Source: Fasciolopsis buskii
Taxonomy: Eukaryota > Platyhelminthes > Trematoda > Plagiorchiida > Fasciolidae
DNA: 64,000 bases
Direction of reading: 5' to 3'
Assembly (NCBI GenBank): GCA_008360955.1
Contig: LUCM01009167.1
Location: 85,280 to 149,279 of the forward strand
The translations under genes and the position numbers were made by a program. This document shows positions 50,460 through 64,000 of this stretch, one piece after another (within the stretch, counting starts at the first letter, position 1; each line of letters starts with the position of its first letter). The notes under the pieces were generated by a model that was not told the origin of the DNA, did no database searches, and worked only from the letters and a program-made list of their open reading frames with translations.

Positions 50460-53400
50460 ATGCATTAAGAAGAGAATTAACTGTGCCACTGAGAGAATAT
50501 ACACCGTAGTTTAGAAGTAGTGAGGACAGGACATCAAGAATCACATCTATTGTTATTTTGTTCGGAAGAAAAGCTTATGAAAAGAATGTTCCGTTAGTGC
50601 ACTCTTCCGGAACCCAAGTAACTGCAAGGACATTACGCAAACAAATGAGTACTTGGTTTATTCTTTTCAAATTATCAGCACAACTTTGGAGTTTCACGTC
50701 CTTCCCATACAAAAGCCAAATTCCCTCCAACATGTTAGGGTTGTTTGACATAAAATGAATTGATTCGTTTACCTCCATTATCAACAGCGAAAGATACCTG
50801 AATGTCTGGGTATCTTGTAGTTCATAGAAATAGTCCTTTCGACTCAAAAACACCTGTAACGATAGTGAAGTATTTCAGCCATTAGGGAGATCGAGACTCT
50901 GCCTTGAGAAAGACTACCCACGGTAGGCGAAACTTTGGCGCATTACATGTACCAACAACGCTGTGTTATTAACATTATATCATTCACAATTAAAGACCAA
51001 TACATGGCGCATCAATTTTTCGATACACTCCTTACATCATTTGGTCCTGAAAATTACGCAGGCTTATTTGGATCTAATCAGACTGTCTAAAGGAAGGAAA
51101 AGCTATGTGAGAATAAGTCTTGGATTTTAAAGCTAACAGCAGCACGTATCCCGCTTGCTCGAATAAGTGACACGAGCTCGGGACAAAAGATCATGAGTCA
51201 ACTATCATATCAAATAGACTGCGGTCGGTTTAACCTCACCAGATTAGTACTAGATATAGTTTTCCCGGTTCTTCACTAGTCATTTTTTAGCCATGTAACG
51301 TTTCCCGCCGCCGAAAACTAAATATCAAGCACGACTTGTTAGGTGATTGGGAAACGTGTCATTCACCTCTACACAATGAACCGGTCCAAATTTAAGTGGG
51401 TTGTACTAATGTCTTGCGGATGTTATCTACTCACCTCTTCCACTCAGTTATTTCCTTGTAATGAAACGAAAGGCCAGACAGATATGTCAGTAAGCTTGCG
51501 ATTGTCTGTGAAACATTCACGGGATCATTTTGGTGGGGGGATCCTTTGTCGTCACTGGTGTTAGCATAGCATACCATCCTTAGGTTTTTATTTGAAAGTG
51601 GATAAAATTTCTTTGTATCTTGGTCGCAGTGTACTTGCTGTTCACTCAAGATACGAGTTGGGAAAATGTGCATTTCAACCGTCCCATTCGAAGCAACATT
51701 TACACGGACCAAATGTGTTCTGCTACAAATGGTACCGAGTGTAATTTGTGAAGGTTTCGCTTAGAATAACAAGACAGTTCACAAACACGTTCCATTATAT
51801 TGATGTTGATTGAGCGATTCTAATCTGTGATTATGTAAGTCTTTATAAAGACACTTAACCCCACCTCCTCGCAAATAAAATGGTGCCCCCCAGTCAGGAC
51901 TCACTGAACTCATGCCTTTCCGTATTAGATTTGGTAAAGTTACTAAATTTTGAACTACATGGAGTAAGAGATTGAAATCAATATGTAACTCATTTGCATA
52001 AAACTCATCAAGTAACTCATTAGAAAACACCCGAATATTCTTGTTAAATTCGTAAGCGACCAAAAGATGACAGGGGTAATAAAGACACAGGTACGCTGAT
52101 GCTAATCCTATTCAAATTTAGATTGCATAACTGACATGTGAAATACGTGCGCATGAGTATCGCGTGTCGAGTTAACATATGCACATGTGTTCAACACGAA
52201 TTCTGGCTGAGATCTTGCAACATTATGAATATGATACTGTACCATTAATATTCATTACCAGATTATACGCTGTTCTTAGGCCTAATTCTACTGGTTTATT
52301 CACCCTGACGGAATGCTACTGCCATTCGAGGGTTTATTTGCAAAGGATTTCTGACTTCGATAATCCGCACGTGCCAAGACACAAATAAAATTTCTGTCGT
52401 AGGCTATCCAGGTGCAAACTGATTTCAAATTCTACAGACTTTCTACAGTAAATAAGAGGCTGGCAATCATCTAGTGAGTGACCTTGGACACTCAGTGAAT
52501 ACTAGGAAAAAACTTCCGACTGTTCTATACAAAACCTAACAAATCAACGCGGAAGCCAGCTGGTGTTTACGGATATGAGTGGAAGTCTTTCCAAATGTCA
52601 GTTCTAATTTTGTATGTGTGTGGAGAACAGGTTTATTTTTGGTAACATCGTCCTGTGGTTGCTGCAGTTACACACAAAAAGTAGATCAACTTATATTTGA
52701 TACGGCTATCGGCAGTTTCAAGAACTAACAGAAAGTGAAAGGAATATAGACGAAGAGTGAGTGAGAAGGAAATAGCATTCGTGTTCTTGCTTAAAGGTAT
52801 CTGGAATAATGATTTTGTCATTATGGTCAAATTAAGCACCTCAGTCAGGATAAATTGGACCACCTTCTGTTACCGAGAAAAGATTACATGTGGATAGACA
52901 ATTTAGTCCATCCATCGCAAGCAATAACGTTTTGGGTTACACAAATGGGGTGCAACCGCTACAGTTTTTATTCCTGTACGTGTGGCTTTTATCATGTTTG
53001 AAGAAACCGTTGAAATGACTGTAAAAAGCCTGTTCCAAACATGACAGAAAATCGACGTGATATTTCGTTGCAACTGCACAAACAAGGGCATTGGAGTGGA
53101 AAATTTTAGCCTATTCTGCAGGTGAACAAAAAAACCTTTCCCATTTATTCATTCCTCCAAAAAATCATTCTCACCCCTAAATGTGCATTTTTCGCGGAAA
53201 TACTTTTGGTGCATTTTGCACAGAATCCACGGAATCATTTACATCACTGTCACCCTGCTTGAAAACTGTTATTCCTCCAAATGATTCACACTAGACCGAT
53301 AAACAGCATAACCGGATTATTAGACTCTTTAGGATCTTATCCGGTGTACGCCTATGGCAGACGCGTAGATCTGAAAGGATTTTCAAAGCCTGCGAAACGC

Positions 53401-55950
53401 GAAAACCCATCACACCGAGCAGAACCAGTCAGCACGCGCTCGCTCAACTCAGTGGTATTCATCTCCGAAGTTCTTCCTCGACCGAATTCCAATCACATCA
53501 TGGTTTGTATTTGAAAGGAAAGCTTTACGAAGTTGAGATTTTCGATTTTGTGATCTAACTTTCAGACCTTTGGATAGAGGTGTTCCCAGACTGATATTAT
53601 GAATAGCTGAGTCCACCACCAAGAAGCTGTGAAAACCATCGCCGCTCGGCTGTGCCAATCAATGCTGAGCAGCAGTGCATATCTATCACCTATGAATTGG
53701 GAAGGTATCCTTCGGTCTGTGACTCGCATCCCAGTTCGAGCATGGTTGGTGAGCATTGCTGACCGTCCCCTACGTGGAGGGAAGAGCTAAACAGTACTTG
53801 TTTGTTTCCATGTTTGATAAGTTACTCATTTCGGTGAATCATTTTCTGCGTAATCCAATCCACCACCAATCTTGCTGATGAACACTCGTGCGAAATAGCA
53901 ACAAAACAGATGCTGAGAATGTGCACACACATTTACTACTGTCAGTTGTCCACTCGGTGTGATTTTCAAGGAATTAGACACTCAGATGTAAAGATCACAG
54001 TGAAAATTGAAATAGAAAATTAAGTTGTAAAGATCTGCTTAATAACAAGAAAAGGATGCATGACTCATTGAAGTTTTTGTCAACGAATTATCCATCGCTA
54101 CACCGACTCATGTTCTATTGCAAATCTCCAGCAATTTAATGCAAAATTGCTTAATAATTTTCCGGTTTACTCTATATTTTTGACAATACAGCCTCGAATT
54201 CAAGGAGGCGACGATCATCAGGGTGATCCTTGAGAAGACTAATTGAAAGTATCAGACATCGGATTGTCACTGAATTATAGCAGCAACAAGCGATTTGTGA
54301 GATCACTTAATAACGCAAGTCGTCCAATGCGACCAATTGCAGAGTATTATGTTCACAATGAAATATTGCACGCAGCTAAGGCAAATTACTATGTTCTGAG
54401 AACAATGTAGCTAAGGATTTTCTCTCATATGCTCACAGATGAATGTGTGTGCAAGTGTGGATGTTGGGAATGTGTTGATGAGAAAACCCGGGAAGAAGAG
54501 CAGCCTTCAGTTCACCGGAGGCTAATTTCAATGGGCCAGTTTTTCTAGTTTTTTCCGGGGAAAAAAATCATCTGCGATTTGTCTCGGATATTAGATAGTA
54601 ATTTTCAAAGCTCAATTATGCTCAGTGAACAATAATCAAAAGCAAACAGTCAACTGGGACACTTGAGTTGTGTCATAGTTTTGCTCACACTGCATGACAT
54701 GATTTAGCCGGAGTACTAAATCACATTTATTCACTGACTTGGTCACTTTCCAGGTAGGCAGCTGATGGGATTTTAAATCTCGGTTAGCTGATCTAATCAA
54801 GACCAAGATTAAATTTGATAATGTAAGGGTTGGAAGATTGCTTGTAGCTTTGCACAAGTTCTCGCGATAGAACCGACATATCAGTCTAGCTTAATTTCAT
54901 TTACTTTTATTTGAATTGACCTTTAGTTGGTGGATGACTGGCAGTTTGAGGAGAATACGTGATCGAGGTTTGGGTCATACTAATCGGTAATCGGTCATAC
55001 TACTGAGCTGCACGGTCTTCAGTGACGCAGGTCTAAACCCTTAATACTCGTCGATTTCTCGGCGTTCTATCGTTGACCTCGTATATCTTTACAAAATGAG
55101 TTAAGTCATCGAACGTGATGGTAGTGGAAAAGAAATAAAGGTATTAACTGGTCAGCTAGAATCATATGAAAAGCAGATTATCATGATATCCAAAAAACTA
55201 ATTTTTCTTATTTTTCTGCCTAGGAATGGATAACAAGTAACTCGAGTTCCTATTCCTGGGGCTTAAATTTTACTGCCTGATCAGCTAGATTTACCTTCTG
55301 GATGGGGAGGGGGGTCAAAGTGAACAGCTTATTGGATAGATCATTTAGTCTTTCTGCATCCCCGTAGTGAAAGATGGCCTCATATCCATAAACAGAAAAC
55401 ACAATCAACAAAAAAATCCCTCAAGTTAGTATAGACAAAGAAGCACTGAACGGCAAGCCTCGGCAGAAAATTTACACGATTCCCTTTGTCTGTGGGACTC
55501 GCAGTCCATGGACTGATATTTCGTCAATCAGTGGGCATAGTGATTGTTTTTAAACTTTGACAAAAGCTATTTCAAGACAGTGGCAGTTACGCTTAAACTG
55601 CAATCATCAAATTATTAGATAGGATTTGGTCAACTGCTATTCACGAAACAATTAGCACTGAAAGTGATGCAGTCTGTGTTTTTTGTGCATCATATCTAAC
55701 CGCTGGACATTTGGTATTATCGATTTGTGCTAGAAAATGCTCATTAGTCGACTGAATTGCGGAAGTGTTAGAACACGGGGTTTGTAAACGAGCTACGTAC
55801 AAAGTAAGAAGTGGTTTTTAGAAAAACCAGATGCGGTCTCCGATAATGAGATTATCAGTCTTTGTATCTCTTACTTCCTTTATTAATGAAATAACAATGT
55901 ACATCATTTTTCAGGAAGAGGACCGTGACCAACAAAGGGCTGCTAAATGG
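50460..55950. other. Non-coding stretch
   Basis: No exon with recognisable homology. About 53570-53770 has a GC-richer, repeat-like composition but no family could be named. Confidence 0.55.
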
Positions 55951-55954
55951 GGAA

Positions 55955-56215
55955 GTTGACCGGCGGTGGGAGGATTCGAACCCGCGACCTTCACGTCCGG
56001 CCAAAGTAATGAAAAATGATCAATACCCCTTCCATATTTAAAAGCACCTTGACTGAAAACAGTATGGCTAATCAGACACGAAAGTGAATTTCCAGGGGTT
56101 TCAAGTTTTAGTTCGGTAGTTATGACGAATGCAGGAAGGATTCGGCATTCCACTTAATCAATCCTTACATCTGTGTCACTTGCGCACTACCGTTCGAGCT
56201 ACGAAGCCACGTTGA
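55955..56215 (-). repeat. tRNA-derived SINE with split promoter
   Basis: Minus strand: an A-box region GTAGCTCGAACGGTAGTGCG (56183-56202) that reads like the D arm of a tRNA, then about 180 bases of unrelated sequence, then CCGGACGTGAAGGTCGCGG running into the B box GGGTTCGAATCC (B box at 55972-55983). The two halves fit one tRNA-like unit once the middle segment is set aside. Related 3' halves occur at 24936-24965 and 28265-28332. It may be a SINE with an internal insertion, or two chance-neighbour fragments. Confidence 0.5.
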
Positions 56216-56219
56216 AGGG

Positions 56220-58375
56220 TGTTCGGACAGCGTATTCGAGGATTAATATTTATACGAGTTTACTATTAATTTTTAACCCATGTGAATATCTGTGACAATC
56301 TTTTTGAAAAAAGTACTAAACGTAATTCAACTGAGCATTTATGCTCACTGTTCTTAAAACGTAAAAATCCAGTTATGGGGAGGACTTTAAATATGCAGCA
56401 GGAACGATGGCTGCTAAGCAACATGTGCTTATTGCTCCCAAACTTTATAACGGGAGCAAATTACTATACACATGTTTAGTTATTTCCGAAACATGATATC
56501 GCTTTGAGTACCTTATCGAATAAGCTGAACTGATTACCTTGTCTGTACTCAGGAAAATTTTGTGTGATTCACCGTGAGGATATATTGTCAGAAGTACTAG
56601 AAAAAATATTGTATTTAGAGTCAACGTTTTCCGACATTATCAACAAATTTGTAGATAACCAAATAAATCCGTCAATTTTGTTTTTTTCTCTTATCATGGG
56701 AAATGAGTCCGCGGTGTCTAGCAAGCACTCAAAAAGATAATTTCGACCCCTCATAGAGAAAATCTGACGGGTTGGAAAGATTCTTCATGTAACTTTTGTA
56801 TAGAAAACACCAATATTGATTTAAATCCTTTGCAAGACGAAGTTGACGCTGTCTTTCTACACTTCCGTTCTACTAGTAATCAGTCCTGTAGGACTTGCAA
56901 CGCAATCCAGGCTCGCTGAATGTCTACTGCTGATGATTTCCTACCTACGTGGTTTGAATGCGAACGCTGCAAAATAGATCGTTTCGTTGGCGAATTAAAC
57001 CTACCATTCACTTTAGGAAAGCAAATGTCCGGTGAATTGGGATGCATGTATCGATCATTGCCAAGATGACTTTATTCATTTGCTGACCCACAGGAAACCA
57101 AGGTTGAACGTAAATTGGACTAAGTGTATCGGTCAAAGGAACACGGTTAATGTACCCGGAATACGCCATCAAAGCTGCATTATTTCGCACGCAAAATAGT
57201 TACTGTCATGAACCAATTGTCAGGAGTGCTAGCAAGGCAGTGTGAAAAAGCCAATCGGATTAAATATTCATCATTAAGTAGCTCACATGAGCTGTGCCCT
57301 CCAAACACAGACGTCGAAGCAAGCGTTATTCGCACAAAATATCAAAAATGCCCAAAGGAACGTTGCGTGCCGTATATATCTTCCATAAGCTACAAAATTT
57401 CTTCGTAGTGCAAATTGCACACACCTGTAGCCCTGACAACGAGGCTACATGACGAGTTAGTCATCCCATCGTGCGCACAAGCTACGTCTGATCAACTTGA
57501 GGGCGAAAATGAACAAAATGACCGCAAGTGCGTCTGTTCCTAATCCACTGAGGTTTAGCACACATTACGTATGAGGAAAAGCACATTTGCCCATTTGAAA
57601 GGTTTCGAAGCAGAGAGTCAACATAAATACCTTCAGGATGCTCGAGGACAATTCGCATAAAATTTCAAGCTCAGATGCTTCATTCCGTGCCCCCAGATAC
57701 ATGTATCAGTGGAAACACTCTACAAATTTGTGAGGTTTTGAAACACTCACGGAAGCTTACATCAGCTACCCACCAGCCTGTACTCAGAAATGTTCATCAT
57801 TGTTAACTGACATGATTGAAAATTTTTCAAATGGATCTTCGTCTAATTTTATTCTTCTAATTTTACAGTTTCACAAGGCAGGCATTTACATGGCGGTTCA
57901 CAAAAACCCCAAATCAAAAATTTTGTCGTTAGAAAAAAAATGACAATTAACATTCTTTCTTTTCGGTTCGCCAAACGGTGTTGCAACTTGCCTTACTTGG
58001 CGAATCCGTTTCCACTCCTTAGCTTCCACACTCTTCCAGCTGGTAGATTCAAAAAAATACAACTTATCAGTCTGCAAAATACAGGCGACAAAGTTAGTGC
58101 CTGATTTAACGAACATTTAGGCAAGTTGGAGGTTTAGTTTTCGAGTGCAGAAGCATTCTGGTTACTGGAAGTTGAACAAAAAGAGAAATCTCGCGCGCGG
58201 ACGTTATTCTCGACAATGTTCTACCTGGCGTGCGGTGTAAATATTTGCTAGCTGAATTTGGTCTTGGGTTTTAGTTTGGTTTAACCATTCTTAGATCGGG
58301 CTATTCTACTGCTTGTCCAGTTTTCGAAATGACTTTGGAATGTACTTAATTTATGGAAATTTATGTAAACGTTAG
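56220..58375. other. Non-coding stretch
   Basis: No exon, RNA gene or recognisable mobile element seen. Confidence 0.55.
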
Positions 58376-58387
58376 CATATATATATA

Positions 58388-58462
58388 ATGCGTTAGAAGG
58401 CGTACACCGAGTTACAACGTTTATCGTGACGTTTCGACCCAAACTAGGACTCGTTGTCAAAC

Positions 58463-58465
<3 letters not shown>
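58388..58465 (-). mobile_element. Short Penelope-like tail inside a (TA)n tract
   Basis: Minus strand: ACACGTTTGACAACGAGTCC, TAGTTTGGGTCGAAACGTC, ACGATAAACGTTG, then GTACGCCTTCTAACGC. This matches 5247-5325 closely and again shows complementary ends (ACGTTT and AAACGT). TA runs border it on both sides, at 58466-58500 and 58376-58387. Only the hammerhead-containing end of the element is present. Confidence 0.8.

Positions 58466-58500
<35 letters not shown>
58466..58500. repeat. (TA)n microsatellite
   Basis: TA run of 35 bases immediately beside the Penelope tail; a shorter TA run lies on its other side at 58376-58387. Confidence 0.97.
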
Positions 58501-58502
<2 letters not shown>

Positions 58503-61500
58503 GACATAAGCTTCCGGAGCTCACAGAAAATCCGGAAAACTTTGTCCTCTCTCTTCGCACAGCCTTGTGTTAATATGATCACATTCAAGCATCGGTCCGC
58601 TAATTAGTGATTGTTTGTGCTGCAATGTTCCTTCTCACGAGTAAAATCAACCTTTCCATAAACAACACAGATTAGAGATGAATTAGGTTAAAATGAAGAA
58701 AATTCTACGACAACAGTCCAACATCAGATCAAACCAGTAGTCGTAATATTGATCTATCAAATATTAGTAGCCAGCATTGTGTGTAAAAAACGGGCAACTA
58801 CTAAACAACGAGAAACGGACTTCGATTGTTCCGAATAGGTAATTGAGCAGAATACCAGTTTTATTTTCCTTTACGTGATATTTTCTTCGTAAAAAATCGA
58901 TACACGAACGTTTTCGACCACACCATCTCATCGGGTAACAAGACTTTTCACGCAAAATGAGGTTACTTACAGTAAGAAAACAAAAGAAGAACGATTTAAT
59001 TGGATATGATTTTCACTGTTCACTATCGGTCGAATCTAAAGTTAATCGTAAAGGAAGCTTGCGTTTTAAGCAAGACAAAGTGCCGCAATCTTCCTCCGAC
59101 AACCGACGAACCACATGCTACTTTTGTACCGAGAATGTTGCCTAATAATGTGAGATGCGAGAATAGTAGACTTTGGTGAGAGTATCCTGAACCCTCGTAA
59201 TTCCCGAAGAATCTCCGGTTCTCGACAGAGATGACAACTCAAAGGAAATTCGATGGTTACTTTGAATCGCAGCTTATTCACAACAAATTCTTTGCTTCTT
59301 AAATTTCCGGTTACTGTGCGCCATTTAAGCACGCGAGAAAAGTCAGTTCCATCCAAGGAACTAAATGTGGTTGCTTGGTTTTGCGAGCCTCAACCAGGAA
59401 ATGAAACAGTTTCGTGCATTAGCTCCTAGTCCATAAATTAGCACTGAGAAATAATTATCAATTAGGGACCTCAGCAAATTGCCTCTTCTACTGGATTCAA
59501 ACGATAGGTGTAAAATAATCCACCGCATTTGCATTGACCGTTTCCCCGTGAATTACCTAATTTGATCGTTCGACCACGTGCAACCTAGACTCATTATTTC
59601 ACAGTCCAGGCTTCTAATGGACCAAATTCGGGATTATTTGGAAGATGACTTTCGAAGTGACAAAGGTTTCAACTGTTTTACACAATGACAGCATCTCTGA
59701 AAGGCCTGCTATGGGCAGTTCGGACTGACACAAGCAGTTAGCGTAAACGGTCCTCTTTAGGAAACTACAATATGGAGGGAATTAAATAACTGAGATTAGT
59801 TTTCCGGATTGCAATAAGTAAAGCGAGTCAATTGGTTAAATTTCCTCGGTTTAGAAGTGAATATCACGGATACTCTTTTAGCAGTCTATTTGTAGTATAA
59901 CTCTGTGTAGTTCGTACCAAAAAACACTAAACAATTATTGGATGGTTAATGACTTTAGTTGAAATGAGCATTACCTATTCTTGTGGAATTTTCGAGAAGT
60001 TAGAATTAATACTTCTTATCAGGCAAAAAATCTGAATGAAGTAAGGAAAATTAATAAATTTTTTTAGATTCTCAATGGCTCTTTTTACCCAAATTTCATT
60101 CGGTGTCATGTCACCGCATCAAAGTGTACCTCCTCATTGATATCGTATCTCATTACTTGTCCGCGGTGATAAAACGCAAACGTAGCACTCATTTGCCATC
60201 GAAATGATGGTACTTTATTTCAGTCAATAAGATGATTTTAGAGGTAAATCGACGTAATTAATCAAAGAATTCGGATAAATAGAAACAACCCTCTTTTGTC
60301 GAGGAAATCCAATAAAAATACCACGCAATTAACTAGCAAACAAATTATGGCACAGAAATCTCAAGTGATGCGGATGACCAGGAGATCGAGTTCCCAATCG
60401 AGTTATCCATCGGTCCCAGTGGATAAACATGTCAACAGAGTTGTACGGAGAACAGCAAACCTGCAAGCACATAGCCTAACGAGCATCTACAGTTTAGGCG
60501 TAACGTACAGCTTAGTCTTGGTAGTGTGCTCATAGATTGAATAACCGTGTGAAAGGCCAAATTAGTTAGTTCTTATGTACGCAGAAAGACAGGCTAAACT
60601 TTCTAAGCCCCAGCCATCTTCATACAAGAGATCAGAGGTTAGACAAAAGTACAAATGACAGCTCATCATCGGGGTTAGGCTGAAACAAATAATTCATGTT
60701 TGAGTTCACAGACGAGGATAGGTTGTCGCGGTCCAAACTTCGGGGCAACGCATCCAGACTGTTTCATATACATTCATCCCCGTCCCGTGTGAAACCCCAT
60801 TGAGTTCTGAGGCGGCTAGATTTGGTTTCGAGCTAGGACAGGCAAAACCTTGACAAATTCGAAGTATCAGGCACTTCGTGAAACCATCCTTCTCCTAAAC
60901 CGCATTCTTATCCTTCCACACGGGGAACAGTTGCCCACATATTTTGCCACTTAATAGTTTCTTTGAAAGTGCTCAGTTGCCTCGGCTTGCAGCGCATTGT
61001 CCTGCACTTTCTAATAAGCTAACGGTACAGATTAGGTGCGGAAAGCAGCAAGCTGCATTAATATGGCCAGCCGACATGCTGATCGCCGGCATTGCCCTTT
61101 GGACATCTGCGTACACCACTTGAGTTTTGTCAGCTTCATGTGCTTCTGCACGATTTTTACCCTCAGTTACTCGTCAAATAAATAATCAAACTGTTTGATT
61201 CATATTACTGATTATTATTGTGCAGGTTTTTTTCGAGAAAGTCAAACTTTTCCAATGTGTTCATCCTACATGACCGAGAGACCTACGTATCAGTCAAACT
61301 TAGCAATCAAGCCTCTTGAATGGGTCCGAAGATACACACGTAATTTGCATCGTGCACAACACAGGTCGTCCAAAAAATGTGTTGATTCTGCAGTGCATTC
61401 CGTTATTTATGAGCTAAACGGCCAAGAGGACCGATGTCGTGTAGTTCATAATCGGCTGCACAAAGCACTTGACATTCGATGTCTGTTTGGTAAGCGACAG

Positions 61501-64000
61501 AAGCGAATGTACCCTGTTAAACGTCAGACAGCGATTGCTAACCGGTAGCTCGATGCTTGTAAACGATAATCTGAGGTTAATGAACAAGACAAAAGTTTCG
61601 GTCAAACAATCAGTCTCATATGATAAAAAGGCAGGCCATTTTGGTTGTTATATTTACTTGTTTTGTGTTTTCAGTTCCCGGATAAGTTCCGCTTGTAAAA
61701 TTTTTTCTGATTTTGCGAGCTTGTCGTCAAATGGAAATTAACAATTCCTCAGCCGTCGTACTGGTAAATGAACAGAAAGAAGGAACAACAGTGAAGAGTC
61801 GTTCATGCTCTCTTTTAATTGTGAAACCAAAAAAAGAAACAATGCGTATTTTTTAATTTTATGAAAGAAGTGATAGAACCTTGCAAACTGCTTCTGACTC
61901 CATGTCTTCGACTTTATCTAATTTCCGAGAGGTTATTCAAACAAAGTTGTCTGATATACTGGAAATAAACCGGATAGAACAAAAGTGCAGTATCATGTAG
62001 TCCGCGTATACCAAATGCCAGCCCAGGTCGCCTCGTGACTCGGTTCGAAATCCGCCCGGAGTATGGTAGATATGCATTGGCGCCCAATGTGAACAAACCA
62101 AATGAATCAGCTGATTAGGGCTTTCAACCGTTTATTCTTGAGTTGATAGTCGTTAGCGTGAGAATACCACCACTCGGTTTCATTTTCTGAGGTCAAATGA
62201 GAGTTGGATTATCTTTTTGCAGGTAAAAATTTAAAGGCTATCATTGCACATGACTACCTCTTCAAATTTTTCAGTTGACTAGCCTGAATGGGGCTTGTAA
62301 ATATCTCAGCAAAAACGACGCGGCAGAAATGCACCAACTCAACATTTGTCTAATTTCGTGCATCGCTAGAGAAAACATCTCAGAATGATAACACAGTTCA
62401 AAATGTTAGAAAATCGGTTGGAATCTCATGTCGGTTGTGGACCCAAATTGGGTAAGTTATGGGTAACGGTTCTCCGCGGATCTTGGATGTCCGAATAAAT
62501 GTAAAAAATTTGGGAGGATCATCTATTCCGAACAATTGGAATCTATCCCAATCCTGGTACACAACTGTGGTTTGCTTCACTTGATAACAAGCGCTTTAAT
62601 TCAAGCCTACTCGAAACATCTGTTAAGGTTATTAATTTATTTAAAAGTTTGGTATATAAATATATATATATATTTACACCGGCCTGAAACCAAGCATAAA
62701 GCAAACGCAACAACCGCGAAACCATTCGTAGGCTTCCGGGGAAAATTCTGGGTGAAATGCCCCATTTATAAAATAACGTGACAGTATTGCGACATAATTT
62801 CAATGAATTCAAGTAGGAGCAAGGAGCACTAATTAATGTGAAGAATGAATGCAATTTTGACATTTTACTTTATACCTTTAATCTTTTGGTTCTTATTGTA
62901 TTCTAAGGCAAAGGAGTGGTGGTCTTCTGATTCGGCCGACGCAGTTGACAAAATTTCATATACTTCCCTTTTCTTCGGTAGAAAACGACCGTTCTCCACG
63001 CGCGTTCTCATCCACGAAATATTTGGAATTTTTCGATTGTGGATTTTTCTCGAACTAAAATTCCTTAAAGGAACGAATGAGAAACCATTAGAATAATTCT
63101 AGTAGAAGCCCATAAGTAAATACCAAATTTACCTGACGCATACGAAAAAAGTTGTCAGAAACTGACTAGAGTCATATGACAGCGATTGTAGCGGTAAGTG
63201 TTGAACTGAAACGGTCGTATCAAATTGGAACTATCTGATTTCGTATTTGACAAACTGTTACTTTTAGGACCAAATGACTGGAAAAAGTAATTAGTGTAGG
63301 CCCAAATAGACCACCTGGTTAGGGTCCACGCGATCCATCGCCCTTGACAATCGCTAAAGGGCAGAAGTGATAGGGCTCAGTGTCGAAGTCATTGGCGTTT
63401 TGCCATTTAAAATTTGTCCTCTCCTTTATCGTTGCTCAAAGTGTTCTCCTGAAGTTGACATCTTAGCACCTCTCGTTGGCTGCTTTATTATTTTTTAGTT
63501 GGTGACTGATGACAGAGCAGACAAAACCAGACGCTAATATAAGGTTATCGGTTGCACAAATTGAATTTAACTGAAATTAGCCCAACCCATCCTTCACGAA
63601 GAGCAGTCTAGGAAAAGCAGCAATAATATAAGAGGCTGGGTACAGTGGGGATTTGTGAAGGTCAATTGCATGCTTTTTTACCAACCGAACCGACAGCGTA
63701 CTGAGCCCTCAGACGGCCTTTTCCGTATACTAGTAATGACTAGGGATAAAAGTACTGGTGATCTACAAAAAGAAAAAGACATTAGGACTGAAATGTCTTT
63801 GTGTTTTTCGTAGGCCTCATTACTTTTAGTTCATTTTATGGCAGTACTAAAACAAAACATGAAATTTTCAGAATGGACTTGCTGTCCTTCGAAACGTATC
63901 AAACAATAAAAATGCACGGCAATGAGAAGACGAAAAAGGACATCAGTACATGTCAAAAGGCCACGGATCAGTTAGCTTTAAGCAAAGTCGAGTCGGGTTT
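58501..64000. other. Non-coding stretch
   Basis: No exon with recognisable homology. A B-box-like GGTTCGAAATCC occurs near 62043, and a short TA run at 62653-62674. The open frame at 61195-61548 is discussed among the rejected items. Confidence 0.5.

Noticed and set aside
61195..61548. Open frame of 117 codons with basic composition
   Set aside because: No recognisable domain or motif and no supporting gene context.
62030..62060. B-box-like GGTTCGAAATCC, considered as a tRNA gene
   Set aside because: It has an extra base in the B box, no convincing A box and no cloverleaf.

Overview
The window is eukaryotic nuclear DNA: spliced exons with GT-AG borders, long AT-leaning introns full of decayed retroelements, and many (TA)n tracts. 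The retroelement types (RTE-like LINEs with a trinucleotide tail, CR1-like LINE relics, Penelope-like elements, hammerhead-type ribozyme motifs) together suggest a flatworm, most likely a digenean trematode with a large repeat-rich genome. That placement is an inference; no species can be named from the sequence alone.

The only gene I can support is the 3' part of a MARK/Par-1 serine/threonine kinase on the + strand. Four coding exons are recognised: 2776-2999 (end of the kinase domain plus UBA domain), 6891-7321 and 14748-15612 (Ser/Thr/Pro-rich spacer), and 21555-21999 (KA1 domain and stop codon). All three splice junctions agree in phase (2, 1, 2). The kinase domain proper must lie upstream of the window. 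A candidate 207-nt cassette exon that also fits the phase lies at 15731-15937.

The first 2.4 kb, and the introns, hold transposon relics. A degenerate Penelope-like element (RT plus GIY-YIG endonuclease) occupies about 240-2440 with an inverted copy of its own tail at 1-225. RTE-like LINE relics lie at about 3549-5000 (-), 8895-10260 (-) and 17440-18260 (+). Further Penelope tails lie at 5159-5330, 11661-11850 and 58388-58465, next to or inside (TA)n tracts.

From 22000 to 64000 no convincing protein-coding exon was found. This stretch holds a possible MARK 3' UTR, several tRNA-derived SINE fragments (one split by about 180 bp), a CR1-like LINE relic at about 49330-50450 (-), microsatellites, and a hammerhead ribozyme with an intact catalytic core at 37081-37140 (-), facing a decayed partner on the + strand. 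The ribozyme and its relics at four other places are the most interesting signal in the window.
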